Source: Vibrio parahaemolyticus
GTDB lineage: Bacteria; Pseudomonadota; Gammaproteobacteria; Enterobacterales; Vibrionaceae
Direction of reading: 5' to 3'
Length of the DNA stretch: 64,000 nt
Assembly: GCF_900460535.1 (NCBI RefSeq)
Contig: NZ_UHIL01000001.1
Location: 2,790,001-2,854,000, forward strand
This document shows, one piece after another, positions 8,209 to 16,809 of this stretch. The position numbers were made by a program, and so were the translations under genes. Each line of letters opens with the position of its first letter. Position 1 is the first letter of the stretch. The notes beneath the pieces are model-generated. The model was not told where the DNA came from. It ran no database searches and worked only from the letters and a program-made list of their open reading frames with translations.

Positions 8209-9891
8209 ATGCTTGCCAATATTAAAAAAACAGCACTAGCAACAGCAATTATTGCAACAGCTACTACAGGTTTTGCATCGGTAGCTACTGCGGCTGAACG
8301 CAGTGAACTGACTATCCACCCTAAAGAGTTTACAACTTTCGTTCGTAACTTTAACCCTTTCTTGGGTGCAACTAACTTGCACACAACAACCGACTTCATC
8401 TACGAGCCACTAGTTGTTTTCAACGAAATGCACGGTAACACTCCGGTATTCCGTCTAGCTGAAAACTTCAAAATGGCTGACGACCTAATGAGCGTAACTT
8501 TCGATATCCGTAAAGGCGTGAAATGGTCTGATGGTCAAGCATTCACTGCTGACGACGTTGTTTACTCTTTCAACCTAGTAAAAGAGAAACCTGAGCTAGA
8601 CCAGTCAGGCATCAACTCTTGGGTTACTGGTGTTGAGAAAGTTAACGACTACCAAGTTAAATTCCGTCTAAGCGAAGCAAACTCTAACGTTCCTTACGAA
8701 ATTGCTAAAGTACCAGTTGTACCTAAGCACGTATGGAGCAAAGTGAAAGATCCAGCAACGTTTACTAACGAAAATCCTGTAGGTTCAGGCCCATTCACAG
8801 TGATCGATACGTTCACTCCACAATTGTACATCCAATGTCAAAACCCGAACTACTGGGATGCTGACAACCTAGATGTTGACTGTCTACGTGTACCTCAAAT
8901 CGCAAACAACGACCAATTCCTAGGTAAGATTGTTAACGGCGAGATGGACTGGACTTCTTCATTCGTTCCTGACATTGACCGTACTTACGCTGCAGCAAGC
9001 CCGAACCATCACTACTGGTACCCGCCAGCAGGTACTCAAGCGTTCGTAGTGAACTTCAAAAACCCAGACGCTGCTAAGAACGAAGCACTAACAAACGTTG
9101 ACTTCCGTCGCGCGTTCTCTATGGCGCTTGACCGTCAAACTATCATCGACATCGCATTCTACGGTGGCGGTACAGTGAACGACTTCGCATCTGGCCTTGG
9201 CTACGCATTCGAAGCTTGGTCTGACGAAGCAACTCACAACAAGTACAAAGGCTACAACACGTACAACGTTGAAGGTGCTAAGAAACTTCTAGCGAAAGCT
9301 GGCTTCAAAGACGTGAACAAAGATGGCTTCGTAGACACACCATCAGGTAAGTCTTTTGAGCTTCTAATTCAATCGCCAAACGGTTGGACGGACTTCAACA
9401 ACACCGTACAACTAGCGGTTGAGCAACTAGCTGAAGTTGGTATTAAAGCACGTGCTCGTACTCCAGACTTCTCTGTGTACAACCAAGCAATGCTAGAAGG
9501 TACTTACGACGTTGCTTACACCAACTACTTCCACGGTGCAGATCCACACTTGTACTGGGATAGCGGTTACAACTCGAAGCTACAATCTGGCGATGGTATG
9601 CCTCGTTTCGCGATGCACTTCTACAAGAATGACAAGCTAGACAGTCTACTTAACAGCTTCTACAAAACAGCTGATAAGCAAGAGCAGCTAGAAATCGCTC
9701 ATGGTATCCAGCAAATCATCGCTCAGGATCAAGTTACTATCCCTGTGTTGTCTGGCGCTTACATGTACCAATACAACACAACTCGCTTCACTGGTTGGTG
9801 GAACGAAGAAAATCCTAAGGGCCGTCCAAACATTTGGGCTGGTATCCCAGAGCGTCTACTTCACGTACTGGACCTAAAACCAGTTAAATAA
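8209..9891 (+). CDS. cbp: Periplasmic chitin oligosaccharide-binding protein (CBP)
   Basis: CBP is the high-affinity periplasmic receptor for (GlcNAc)n. It feeds the ABC importer encoded next to it, and in V. cholerae it also holds ChiS inactive when unliganded. The 560-residue protein is an SBP_bac_5 (peptide/oligosaccharide) family member. A signal peptide covers about residues 1-28 (basic MLANIKK, hydrophobic core, cleavage near VATAA). The body has family features such as GVKWSDGQAFTADDVVYS and FRRAFSMALDR. A good ribosome site (AAGGA) sits 6 nt before the ATG. It is the first gene of the chitin operon and is followed by two hairpins before the permeases, consistent with the binding protein being made in excess. 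Confidence 0.95.
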   Translation: MLANIKKTALATAIIATATTGFASVATAAERSELTIHPKEFTTFVRNFNPFLGATNLHTTTDFIYEPLVVFNEMHGNTPVFRLAENFKMADDLMSVTFDIRKGVKWSDGQAFTADDVVYSFNLVKEKPELDQSGINSWVTGVEKVNDYQVKFRLSEANSNVPYEIAKVPVVPKHVWSKVKDPATFTNENPVGSGPFTVIDTFTPQLYIQCQNPNYWDADNLDVDCLRVPQIANNDQFLGKIVNGEMDWTSSFVPDIDRTYAAASPNHHYWYPPAGTQAFVVNFKNPDAAKNEALTNVDFRRAFSMALDRQTIIDIAFYGGGTVNDFASGLGYAFEAWSDEATHNKYKGYNTYNVEGAKKLLAKAGFKDVNKDGFVDTPSGKSFELLIQSPNGWTDFNNTVQLAVEQLAEVGIKARARTPDFSVYNQAMLEGTYDVAYTNYFHGADPHLYWDSGYNSKLQSGDGMPRFAMHFYKNDKLDSLLNSFYKTADKQEQLEIAHGIQQIIAQDQVTIPVLSGAYMYQYNTTRFTGWWNEENPKGRPNIWAGIPERLLHVLDLKPVK

Positions 9892-9908
9892 GTAGAAGTT
9901 CATTTCTC

Positions 9909-9931
9909 GCGGCACACATCCCGTGTGCCGC
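9909..9931 (+). terminator. Intercistronic hairpin 1 after cbp
   Basis: GCGGCACAC and GTGTGCCGC form a perfect 9-bp stem with a 5-nt loop, 17 nt after the cbp stop. There is no T-run, so it is better viewed as an mRNA-protecting or attenuating stem than a full terminator. Confidence 0.65.
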
Positions 9932-9935
9932 CTAT

Positions 9936-9989
9936 AAAAATCCCCTAATAACGAAACCAATATGTGGCGCTCGTCGTCAGGGGATTTTT
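9936..9989 (+). terminator. Intercistronic hairpin 2 after cbp (attenuator)
   Basis: AAAAATCCCCT (9936-9946) and AGGGGATTTTT (9979-9989) are perfect 11-bp arms with a 32-nt loop, the right arm ending in five T. It looks like a partial terminator between cbp and the first permease gene, which would lower transporter relative to binding protein. Confidence 0.6.
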
Positions 9990-10061
9990 CGCTCTAAATT
10001 TCGCTAGGGGCGACCTGAAACCAGAAACAGGGAAAAAATCTGGGTGAGTAAGGTGTGAGTT

Positions 10062-11048
10062 ATGGGTTATTTTTTAAGACGTTTGTCGTTCTATCTTGTC
10101 GCGCTCTTAGTTGCGGCGACGTTAAACTTTATTATTCCGCGAGCAATGCCTGGTGACCCAGTTACCATGATGTTTGCGAACGCTTCAGTACAGGTAACGC
10201 CAGAGCGAATCGCAGCAATGAAAGAATTGCTAGGTTTCGTTGATGGTCCTATTTACATCCAATACCTGTCCTACATTAAAAACATTCTAAGCTGGGAGCT
10301 AGGTACTTCAATTCAGTTCTATCCGCTTTCAGTAAACTCTCTACTTGGCAGTGCATTTGGCTGGTCTCTGTTCCTAGCTGGTACAGCGGTTGTACTTTCT
10401 TTCTCAATCGCATCAGTTCTTGGCATCTTCGCCGCTTGGAAACGTGGTAGTCGTTACGATGCCTTCGTAACACCAGGCACACTGATCATCCAAGCTATCC
10501 CACAAATGGTTATCGCAATGCTAGCGCTGTTTACCTTTTCAATTGGCTTGAAATGGTTCCCATCTGGCTACGCTTATACACCAGGCACCGTGCCAGATTG
10601 GTCAAGCTGGGCATTCATTAAAGACGTTGGTTACCACGCGGTACTGCCTCTATTTTGTGCAACGATTGTTCAAATCGGTGGCTTCCTAGTAAACATGCGT
10701 AACAACATGATCAACCTTCTAGCTGAAGACTACATCACTATGGCTAAAGGTAAGGGTCTAAGCGAAAACCGTGTGGTATTTAACTACGCCGCTCGTAACG
10801 CCTTACTTCCAAGTGTGACTGCACTTTCAATGTCTCTAGGTATGGCAATCGGTGGTCAGTTGATTATCGAAATGATCTTCAACTACCCAGGCCTAGGTAC
10901 TGTTCTACTGAACGCTATCCACGCACGTGACTACCAAGTACTTCAAGGTCAGCTAATTATCATGACGATGTTCATGCTGTGCTTCAACTTAATGGCTGAC
11001 ATGCTGTACATGATTCTAGACCCTCGCCTACGCAAGGGAGGCAAATAA
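10062..11048 (+). CDS. Chitin oligosaccharide ABC transporter permease 1 (DppB-like)
   Basis: This 328-residue inner-membrane permease belongs to the binding-protein-dependent transport family (DppB/OppB type) and corresponds to V. cholerae VC0619. With the second permease it forms the channel for (GlcNAc)n delivered by CBP. The N-terminus shows the classic FFLRRL-like start (MGYFLRRLSF), the IIPRAMPGDPV stretch after TM1, about six hydrophobic segments and the EAA loop near EDYITMAKGKGLSENRVVFNYAARNAL (positions about 220-247) that docks on the ATPases. The next gene starts 2 bp after its stop, so translation is probably coupled. Substrate assignment rests on operon context. Confidence 0.92.
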   Translation: MGYFLRRLSFYLVALLVAATLNFIIPRAMPGDPVTMMFANASVQVTPERIAAMKELLGFVDGPIYIQYLSYIKNILSWELGTSIQFYPLSVNSLLGSAFGWSLFLAGTAVVLSFSIASVLGIFAAWKRGSRYDAFVTPGTLIIQAIPQMVIAMLALFTFSIGLKWFPSGYAYTPGTVPDWSSWAFIKDVGYHAVLPLFCATIVQIGGFLVNMRNNMINLLAEDYITMAKGKGLSENRVVFNYAARNALLPSVTALSMSLGMAIGGQLIIEMIFNYPGLGTVLLNAIHARDYQVLQGQLIIMTMFMLCFNLMADMLYMILDPRLRKGGK

Positions 11049-11050
11049 TC

Positions 11051-12076
11051 ATGAAAAACTTATTCAAACTGATTTTAGGCAACTCGTTCGCACGTATTGG
11101 TTTAGCCATTATCACGATCTTCATCTTCGTTGCAGTGGCAGCACCATTAATTACAAAACACGCACCAGACAAGCGTACTGGTAATCCTCATGAGTACCCA
11201 AGCTTTGTTGTGAAACAAGCGCAAAGTAGCCCTGATGGATGGGTGGCTAAGAACCTAGCAGACGATCGTCGCACGCTGATTATGTCTAAAAAAGCAGATC
11301 ACGTGTTAGGTACTAGCCGTATGGGCCGCGACATCTGGTCACAAGTGGCTTACGGTGCTCGCGTATCACTAGGGGTAGGCTTTGGTGCTGGCATCATCGT
11401 GTGTTTCCTAGCTACGGTCATTGGTATCTCGGCAGGTTACTTCGGCGGTAAAGTGGATGACGTATTGAGTGCTGCAATGAACATCATGCTGGTAATTCCT
11501 CAATATCCATTGCTGTTTGTATTGGCGGCATTCATTGGCGAGGCAGGTCCTCTCACCATTGCCTTAATTATTGCAGGTACCTCTTGGGCTTGGGGCGCTC
11601 GTGTTGTTCGCTCGCAAACCATGGCACTGCGTGAGAAAGAGTTCGTTAAAGCAGCCGAAGTTTTGGGTGAATCTCCATTCCGCATCATCTTCGTTGAAAT
11701 TCTGCCAAACCTAATTCCTATCGTAGGTGCAAGCTTCATCGGTTCAGTAATGCTGGCAATCAACACCGAAGCCGTTATCTCGTTCTTGGGTCTTGGCGAC
11801 GCAAACACCATCAGCTGGGGCATCATGCTGTACAACGTACAAACATCTTCAGCAATGTTGATTGGCGCATGGTGGGAAGTACTCGCACCTTGTATTGCAC
11901 TGACACTACTGGTTACTGGCCTTGCTCTGTTGAACTTTGCCGTTGACGAAATTGCGAACCCTCAGCTTCGTTCTCACAAAGGCATGAAACGCTGGAAAAA
12001 ACTAGCAGCAAAAGACAAGAAAGAGCGTGAGCCTGAATTGGCACCGCAAAATGCACTATGGAGCGGAGATAAATAA
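11051..12076 (+). CDS. Chitin oligosaccharide ABC transporter permease 2 (DppC-like)
   Basis: The second permease subunit (341 residues, DppC/OppC type, equivalent of VC0618) pairs with the preceding DppB-like protein. TM1 lies at about 12-35. It is followed by an extracytoplasmic region of some 60 residues rich in charged residues before the conserved LGTSRMGRDIWSQV motif, then five more hydrophobic segments. The EAA loop is visible at about 195-225 (EKEFVKAAEVLGES). The C-terminal tail of about 40 residues is lysine- and glutamate-rich and cytoplasmic. Only 2 bp separate it from each neighbour, so the transporter genes are one translational block. Confidence 0.92.
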   Translation: MKNLFKLILGNSFARIGLAIITIFIFVAVAAPLITKHAPDKRTGNPHEYPSFVVKQAQSSPDGWVAKNLADDRRTLIMSKKADHVLGTSRMGRDIWSQVAYGARVSLGVGFGAGIIVCFLATVIGISAGYFGGKVDDVLSAAMNIMLVIPQYPLLFVLAAFIGEAGPLTIALIIAGTSWAWGARVVRSQTMALREKEFVKAAEVLGESPFRIIFVEILPNLIPIVGASFIGSVMLAINTEAVISFLGLGDANTISWGIMLYNVQTSSAMLIGAWWEVLAPCIALTLLVTGLALLNFAVDEIANPQLRSHKGMKRWKKLAAKDKKEREPELAPQNALWSGDK

Positions 12077-12078
12077 TC

Positions 12079-13062
12079 ATGACTGCACCACTAATTTCTA
12101 TCCGTAACCTATGCGTAGACTACATTACAGATGCGGGCGATGTCCGCGCCTGTAACAACGTAAGCTTTGATATTGCACCGGGCGAAGTCTTTGGTCTGGC
12201 TGGTGAATCAGGTTGTGGTAAATCAACCGTTGCTTTCTCGCTCATGCGCTTACATAAGCCGCCAGCGTTTATCACCGGAGGTGAAGTTATCTTCAATGGC
12301 GAAGACATCCTCCAATACAGTGATCAACGCATGCAATCATTCCGTTGGAGTGAAATGTCGATGGTATTCCAAAGTGCGATGAACGCGCTGAACCCAGTTC
12401 TCACTATGGAAGAACAGTTCTGTGACGTAATCATGCGCCACACAGGACTCACTCGAGCTCAAGCAAGAGTTCGCGCTGAAGGCCTATTGGAAATTGTTGA
12501 TATTCACCCTAGCCGCTTGAGCGATTACCCTCACCAGTTCTCTGGTGGTATGCGTCAGCGTTTGGTTATCGCTATTGCTCTGGCTCTGAATCCGAAGATG
12601 ATCATCATGGATGAACCAACTACGGCACTAGACGTGGTGGTCCAACGTGAAATTCTGCAAAAGATTTACGCGCTTAAAGAAGAGTTTGGCTTCTCAATTC
12701 TGTTCATTACTCATGACTTGTCGCTGATGGTCGAGTTTTCTGACCGTATAGGCATCATGTATTCTGGTGAATTGATTGAAGTCGCACCTTCGAAACAAAT
12801 TCTGGAAAGTCCTTACCACCCTTACACCAAAGGTTTGGGTAGCTCTTTCCCTCCACTAACTGGTCCTAAGACCAAATTGACTGGTATTCCAGGCAACCCT
12901 TTGAACCTATTAGAGATTCCTCAAGGCTGCCGCTTCCAAGCTCGCTGTGACCGAGTCCACGAAGCTTGTACACGAGTACCGACTCAGCTGCGTCAAATTG
13001 AACCTGGTCGTTATTCAAACTGCCACTTGTACGGCGATACGATTGCTCAAGCCAAGGTTTAA
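12079..13062 (+). CDS. Chitin oligosaccharide ABC transporter ATPase 1 (DppD-like)
   Basis: This 327-residue nucleotide-binding subunit is of the oligopeptide/dipeptide type (equivalent of VC0617). Walker A is GESGCGKST (about 43-51), the Q-loop lies at MVFQSAMNAL, the ABC signature is FSGGMRQRLVIA (about 154-165), Walker B is KMIIMDEPT and the switch His is in ITHDLSLM. The C-terminal extension carries the cysteine pattern GCRFQARC...C typical of this subfamily, which may bind an Fe-S cluster. It probably forms a heterodimer with the next ATPase to power import of chitin oligosaccharides. Confidence 0.93.
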   Translation: MTAPLISIRNLCVDYITDAGDVRACNNVSFDIAPGEVFGLAGESGCGKSTVAFSLMRLHKPPAFITGGEVIFNGEDILQYSDQRMQSFRWSEMSMVFQSAMNALNPVLTMEEQFCDVIMRHTGLTRAQARVRAEGLLEIVDIHPSRLSDYPHQFSGGMRQRLVIAIALALNPKMIIMDEPTTALDVVVQREILQKIYALKEEFGFSILFITHDLSLMVEFSDRIGIMYSGELIEVAPSKQILESPYHPYTKGLGSSFPPLTGPKTKLTGIPGNPLNLLEIPQGCRFQARCDRVHEACTRVPTQLRQIEPGRYSNCHLYGDTIAQAKV

Positions 13063-13109
13063 AACCAGAAGTCACGCTAGCTAAGAACAAAATTACACTG
13101 GAGAGAATT

Positions 13110-14105
13110 ATGAGCAAACAACTCGGCGAACTGCTGGTTGAGGGTAAAAACGTCGTTAAGGACTTCCCGTTAAACAGTAACTCAATCAAGCAGTCAAAGA
13201 TGCGTGCTATCAACGACGTATCTTTCAAAATGTACAAAAGCCGCGGTTTGTCAGTAGTGGGCGAATCTGGTTCAGGTAAATCGACCACCGCTAAAATGAT
13301 TGCAAAAATGTACGCACCTACTGACGGCATCATTGAGTACAAAGGACGTGATATTCAAGACATCACCTCAAGACAAGACTTGATGGCGTATCGTGAAGGC
13401 GTACAAATGGTGTGGCAAGACCCGTTTGGCTCGCTAAACCCAACGCACAATATCTTCCACCATATTGCGCGCCCGCTGCTGATTCATAAGAAAGTAGCAC
13501 CGGGCAACAAGAAAGAACTGGAAGAGCGTGTGTACGACCTACTTGAACAAGTTGGTCTTATTCCACCAAAAGAAACGGCGCAAAAGTTCCCGCACCAGCT
13601 ATCTGGCGGCCAGCGTCAACGTGTAAACCTAGCTCGTAACATCGCAGTAGGTGCAGAAGTGGTATTGGCGGATGAGCCAACATCGATGCTCGATGTATCA
13701 ATCCGTGCCGGAGTTCTGAACTTGATGGAAGAGATGAAGTTCGAGAAACAAATGTCTCTGCTTTACATCACTCACGACATCGCAACAGCGCGTTACATTG
13801 CTGAAGATCTCGCGGTCATGTACGTAGGTCACATGGTTGAATGGGGCGATACTGAAGAAATCATTCACGATCCTCAACACCCATATACGCAACTGTTGGT
13901 GTCTGCGGTTCCAGATCCATCGAAGTCTATTCACGAGAAGCTGAAAGGCAACAAAGGGGAAATCCCACTTTGGACACCAGAATCTGTCGGCTGTCCATTT
14001 GCAGGACGTTGTGTACACGCTACCGACAAATGTCGCGAACGACTACCAGGCGTCACTCAACTGTCCGACAACCACTTTGTCCGCTGTTACTTATTTGAAG
14101 ATTAA
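13110..14105 (+). CDS. Chitin oligosaccharide ABC transporter ATPase 2 (DppF-like)
   Basis: The partner ATPase (331 residues, equivalent of VC0616) has Walker A GESGSGKST, signature LSGGQRQRVNLARN, Walker B EVVLADEPTS and switch ITHDIATARY. The C-terminal oligo-HPY-type extension contains GCPFAGRCVHATDKC. A ribosome site GGAGAG precedes the ATG, so this gene has its own initiation signal after a 47-bp gap. The N-terminal stretch includes a short hydrophilic insert (NSNSIKQSK) before the first beta strand. No key residue is missing. Confidence 0.93.
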   Translation: MSKQLGELLVEGKNVVKDFPLNSNSIKQSKMRAINDVSFKMYKSRGLSVVGESGSGKSTTAKMIAKMYAPTDGIIEYKGRDIQDITSRQDLMAYREGVQMVWQDPFGSLNPTHNIFHHIARPLLIHKKVAPGNKKELEERVYDLLEQVGLIPPKETAQKFPHQLSGGQRQRVNLARNIAVGAEVVLADEPTSMLDVSIRAGVLNLMEEMKFEKQMSLLYITHDIATARYIAEDLAVMYVGHMVEWGDTEEIIHDPQHPYTQLLVSAVPDPSKSIHEKLKGNKGEIPLWTPESVGCPFAGRCVHATDKCRERLPGVTQLSDNHFVRCYLFED

Positions 14106-14168
14106 TCATAACGAGGGTCAGGTTCAGCCTGGCCCATTCCTGTTTTTATCGTTTCCCGGAGACATTGA

Positions 14169-15908
14169 ATGCTGCTACTGACTAACCACATTGGTTATGA
14201 ACGTCTGGGCCCCAAAAAAGCCATTATCCAGACCGAACAACCACACTTGTCTTCTTACACTGCTCAATTGATTTGTGCCACTAGCGAGCAAACAGTGGCA
14301 ACTTTTGCGGTTGAAGAACAAGGTAAAGTGGCGAACTGGCATCAGGGCTATTTCTACCTCATAGACTTTTCATCTTTCACAGATTCAGGCGACTATTTCC
14401 TGCAAGTGGAAGATTCGCGTTCTTCCTCTTTCACTGTTGGCGAACATATTCTGTTGGAGCAAACCCTGTCAGATGTGATCCACTACTTCAAATCACAACG
14501 TTGCGGTGGGGTTTTCGATCAACAAGATCGACAAGTGCCAGTGCTCAACGCCAACCAGACGGCTGATGTTCACGGTGGCTGGTACGACGCATCTGGAGAC
14601 GTTAGTAAATATTTAAGTCATCTTTCATACGCTAATTATTTGAACCCTCAACAAACTCCAATGGTGGTTTGGAACATCCTAAAAGGGCTTTCATTGCTTG
14701 AAGGAAGCGAAGACATTGCAGCCTTCACACGTACACGTCTTATTGAAGAAGCCCTGTTCGGTGCAGACTTCCTTGTTCGTATGCAAAACGAAAAAGGCTT
14801 CTTCTACATGACGGTCTTTGATAAGTGGAGCAAAGATACTGCGCAACGAGAAATCTGTGCCTACGAAACGCAACTTGGTCACAAATTTGACGACTACCAA
14901 GCAGGCTTTCGACAAGGTGGCGGTGTCGCCATCGCAGCTCTGGCCGCGGCGTCGCGTTTAGGTGTTCACGGCGAATACGATCAACAGAAATACCGCAACG
15001 CTGCTGAAAATGGTTACTGGCACTTAAAAGAGCACAATACGCAGTACCTCAATGATGGTGAAGAAAACATTATCGACGAATACTGTGCGCTACTAGCTAG
15101 TGTAGAACTATTTAAAGCCACCAAAGAAACTCGCTACTTGGAAGAGAGCCGTTTGTGGGCACAACGCTTAGTTGCCCGCCAAATGAGCGACGAGCAGATT
15201 CAACACTTCTGGTCAGCAAACCAAGACGGCAGTCGTCCATACTTTCACGCTGCCGAAGCAGGTCTACCAGTTATTGCTCTATGCGAATACCTAGCAATTG
15301 AAGACGACTCCGTACAGACAGAATCGGTAAAACGCATCGTTAACCGAGCGTGTGAGTTTGAGATCAAAATATCGAATAAAGTGACCAACCCATTCGGTTA
15401 CCCTCGCCAGTATGTTAAAGGCGTAAATGAGTCAAAACGCGATGCATTTTTTGTCGCACACAACAATGAATCCGGCTATTGGTGGCAAGGCGAGAATGCT
15501 CGATTGGGCTCACTCGCGACCATGGCGTATCTCGCTCAACCGCATATAGCGTCGCAAGAAATACAGCAACAACTTTCCGTGTTTGCTCAAGATGCATTGA
15601 ACTGGATTGTAGGCTTAAACCCATACGACATGTGCATGCTTGATGGCCACGGTCGTAACAACCCTGATTACCTTCCTCAATATGGTTTCTTCAACGCTAA
15701 AGGCGGTGTGTGTAACGGAATCACTGGCGGCTTTGAAGACGAGGAAGACATCGCATTTAACCCACCAGCACAAAAAGACGACATGTTACAAAACTGGCGC
15801 TGGGGCGAACAATGGATCCCGCATGGCGCTTGGTACTTACTCGCGATAATGAGTCAAGCTCAGCATATTTCTCAGTTGGCAACCTCTAAAAATATTAAGG
15901 AACAATAA
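14169..15908 (+). CDS. GH9-family exo-beta-glucosaminidase (chitin operon)
   Basis: This 579-residue glycoside hydrolase family 9 enzyme is equivalent to VC0615, which has been characterised as a beta-glucosaminidase acting on chitosan oligosaccharides despite its cellulase-like fold. An N-terminal immunoglobulin-like CelD_N domain (about 1-90) precedes the alpha/alpha-barrel. The catalytic aspartates are in DVHGGWYDASGD (about 135-146), and the proposed general acid Glu lies in GGFEDEEDI near residue 525. There is no signal peptide: the protein starts MLLLTNHIGYERLGP. It therefore acts in the cytoplasm on imported sugar. It follows the ATPase gene by 63 bp and the next gene follows in 2 bp. 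Confidence 0.9.
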   Translation: MLLLTNHIGYERLGPKKAIIQTEQPHLSSYTAQLICATSEQTVATFAVEEQGKVANWHQGYFYLIDFSSFTDSGDYFLQVEDSRSSSFTVGEHILLEQTLSDVIHYFKSQRCGGVFDQQDRQVPVLNANQTADVHGGWYDASGDVSKYLSHLSYANYLNPQQTPMVVWNILKGLSLLEGSEDIAAFTRTRLIEEALFGADFLVRMQNEKGFFYMTVFDKWSKDTAQREICAYETQLGHKFDDYQAGFRQGGGVAIAALAAASRLGVHGEYDQQKYRNAAENGYWHLKEHNTQYLNDGEENIIDEYCALLASVELFKATKETRYLEESRLWAQRLVARQMSDEQIQHFWSANQDGSRPYFHAAEAGLPVIALCEYLAIEDDSVQTESVKRIVNRACEFEIKISNKVTNPFGYPRQYVKGVNESKRDAFFVAHNNESGYWWQGENARLGSLATMAYLAQPHIASQEIQQQLSVFAQDALNWIVGLNPYDMCMLDGHGRNNPDYLPQYGFFNAKGGVCNGITGGFEDEEDIAFNPPAQKDDMLQNWRWGEQWIPHGAWYLLAIMSQAQHISQLATSKNIKEQ

Positions 15909-15910
15909 TC

Positions 15911-16801
15911 ATGGGGATGTATTTTGTCGGTATCGATGGTGGCGGCACGTCATGTCGAGCCAGGATCAAAGATTCACAAGGTAATTTTCTTGGCGAGGCC
16001 AAAAGCGGCAGCGCCAACATCATGCTAGGTACTGAAGTTGCAATGGCTTCGATTCTTGAATCCATCACTTCAGCTGCCGAGCAAGGTGGCCTGACACAAC
16101 AAGATTTTACATCGATGCATGTCGGCTTAGCCCTTGCAGGTGCTGAGCACAAAGCATCTTGGCAAGCCTTTATGTCTCTTCCTCATCCGTTTGCCAGTAT
16201 GACTCTTAATACTGATGCTTACGGCGCGTGCGTTGGTGCACACAATGGCGAAGATGGCGCAATCATGATCGCAGGAACGGGCTCTTGTGGCATCTACCTT
16301 AAAGGATTGGAGCAGCACGTTGTCGGTGGTCGTGAATTCCCGATTTCGGATCAAGGTGGCGGCGCAGTGATGGGGCTTCGCCTAGTTCAACAAGTTTTGT
16401 TAGCAGAAGATGGCATCAGAGAGAAAACGCCTCTAGCACAACACGTCATGGCGCATTTCGAAAATGACGTTGATAACGTGGTGGCTTGGTCTAAACAAGC
16501 GCTTCCTCGTGATTATGGCCAGTTTTCTCCTGCGATTTTCCAACATGCAGAACAAGGTGATGCACTAGCAATTGAGATGCTGAAGCAAACTGCAGCTGAT
16601 ATAGAAATGTTTCTCGTGGCATTAAACAAGCGCGGCGCAACGCGTATTTGTTTAATGGGCAGCATTGCTGAACGTATTTTACGTTGGCTTTCGCCACCAG
16701 TTCAGCAATGGGTTGTTGAGCCACAGTTTGACGCGATTGAAGGCGCAATTATGTTTGCAGGTAAACCTGAACATAACCTTTACTCGCTCAGTGCGGCGTA
16801 G
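15911..16801 (+). CDS. gspK: Glucosamine kinase GspK (BadF/BadG family)
   Basis: GspK phosphorylates glucosamine with ATP to glucosamine-6-phosphate; the V. cholerae enzyme is VC0614. The 296-residue protein has the ASKHA fold of the BadF/BadG/BcrA/BcrD ATPase group: the phosphate-1 loop GIDGGGTSCRARI at about 6-18, the catalytic Asp region LNTDAYGAC at about 100, the phosphate-2 loop IAGTGSCGIYL at about 118 and the adenosine region LMGSIAERI near 250. Two close ATG codons (15911 and 15917) are both possible starts. It lies between the glucosaminidase that releases GlcN and the hexosaminidase, which fits its role. Some members also accept GlcNAc, so strict specificity is not shown by sequence. 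Confidence 0.9.
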   Translation: MGMYFVGIDGGGTSCRARIKDSQGNFLGEAKSGSANIMLGTEVAMASILESITSAAEQGGLTQQDFTSMHVGLALAGAEHKASWQAFMSLPHPFASMTLNTDAYGACVGAHNGEDGAIMIAGTGSCGIYLKGLEQHVVGGREFPISDQGGGAVMGLRLVQQVLLAEDGIREKTPLAQHVMAHFENDVDNVVAWSKQALPRDYGQFSPAIFQHAEQGDALAIEMLKQTAADIEMFLVALNKRGATRICLMGSIAERILRWLSPPVQQWVVEPQFDAIEGAIMFAGKPEHNLYSLSAA

Positions 16802-16809
16802 GAGTAGAT

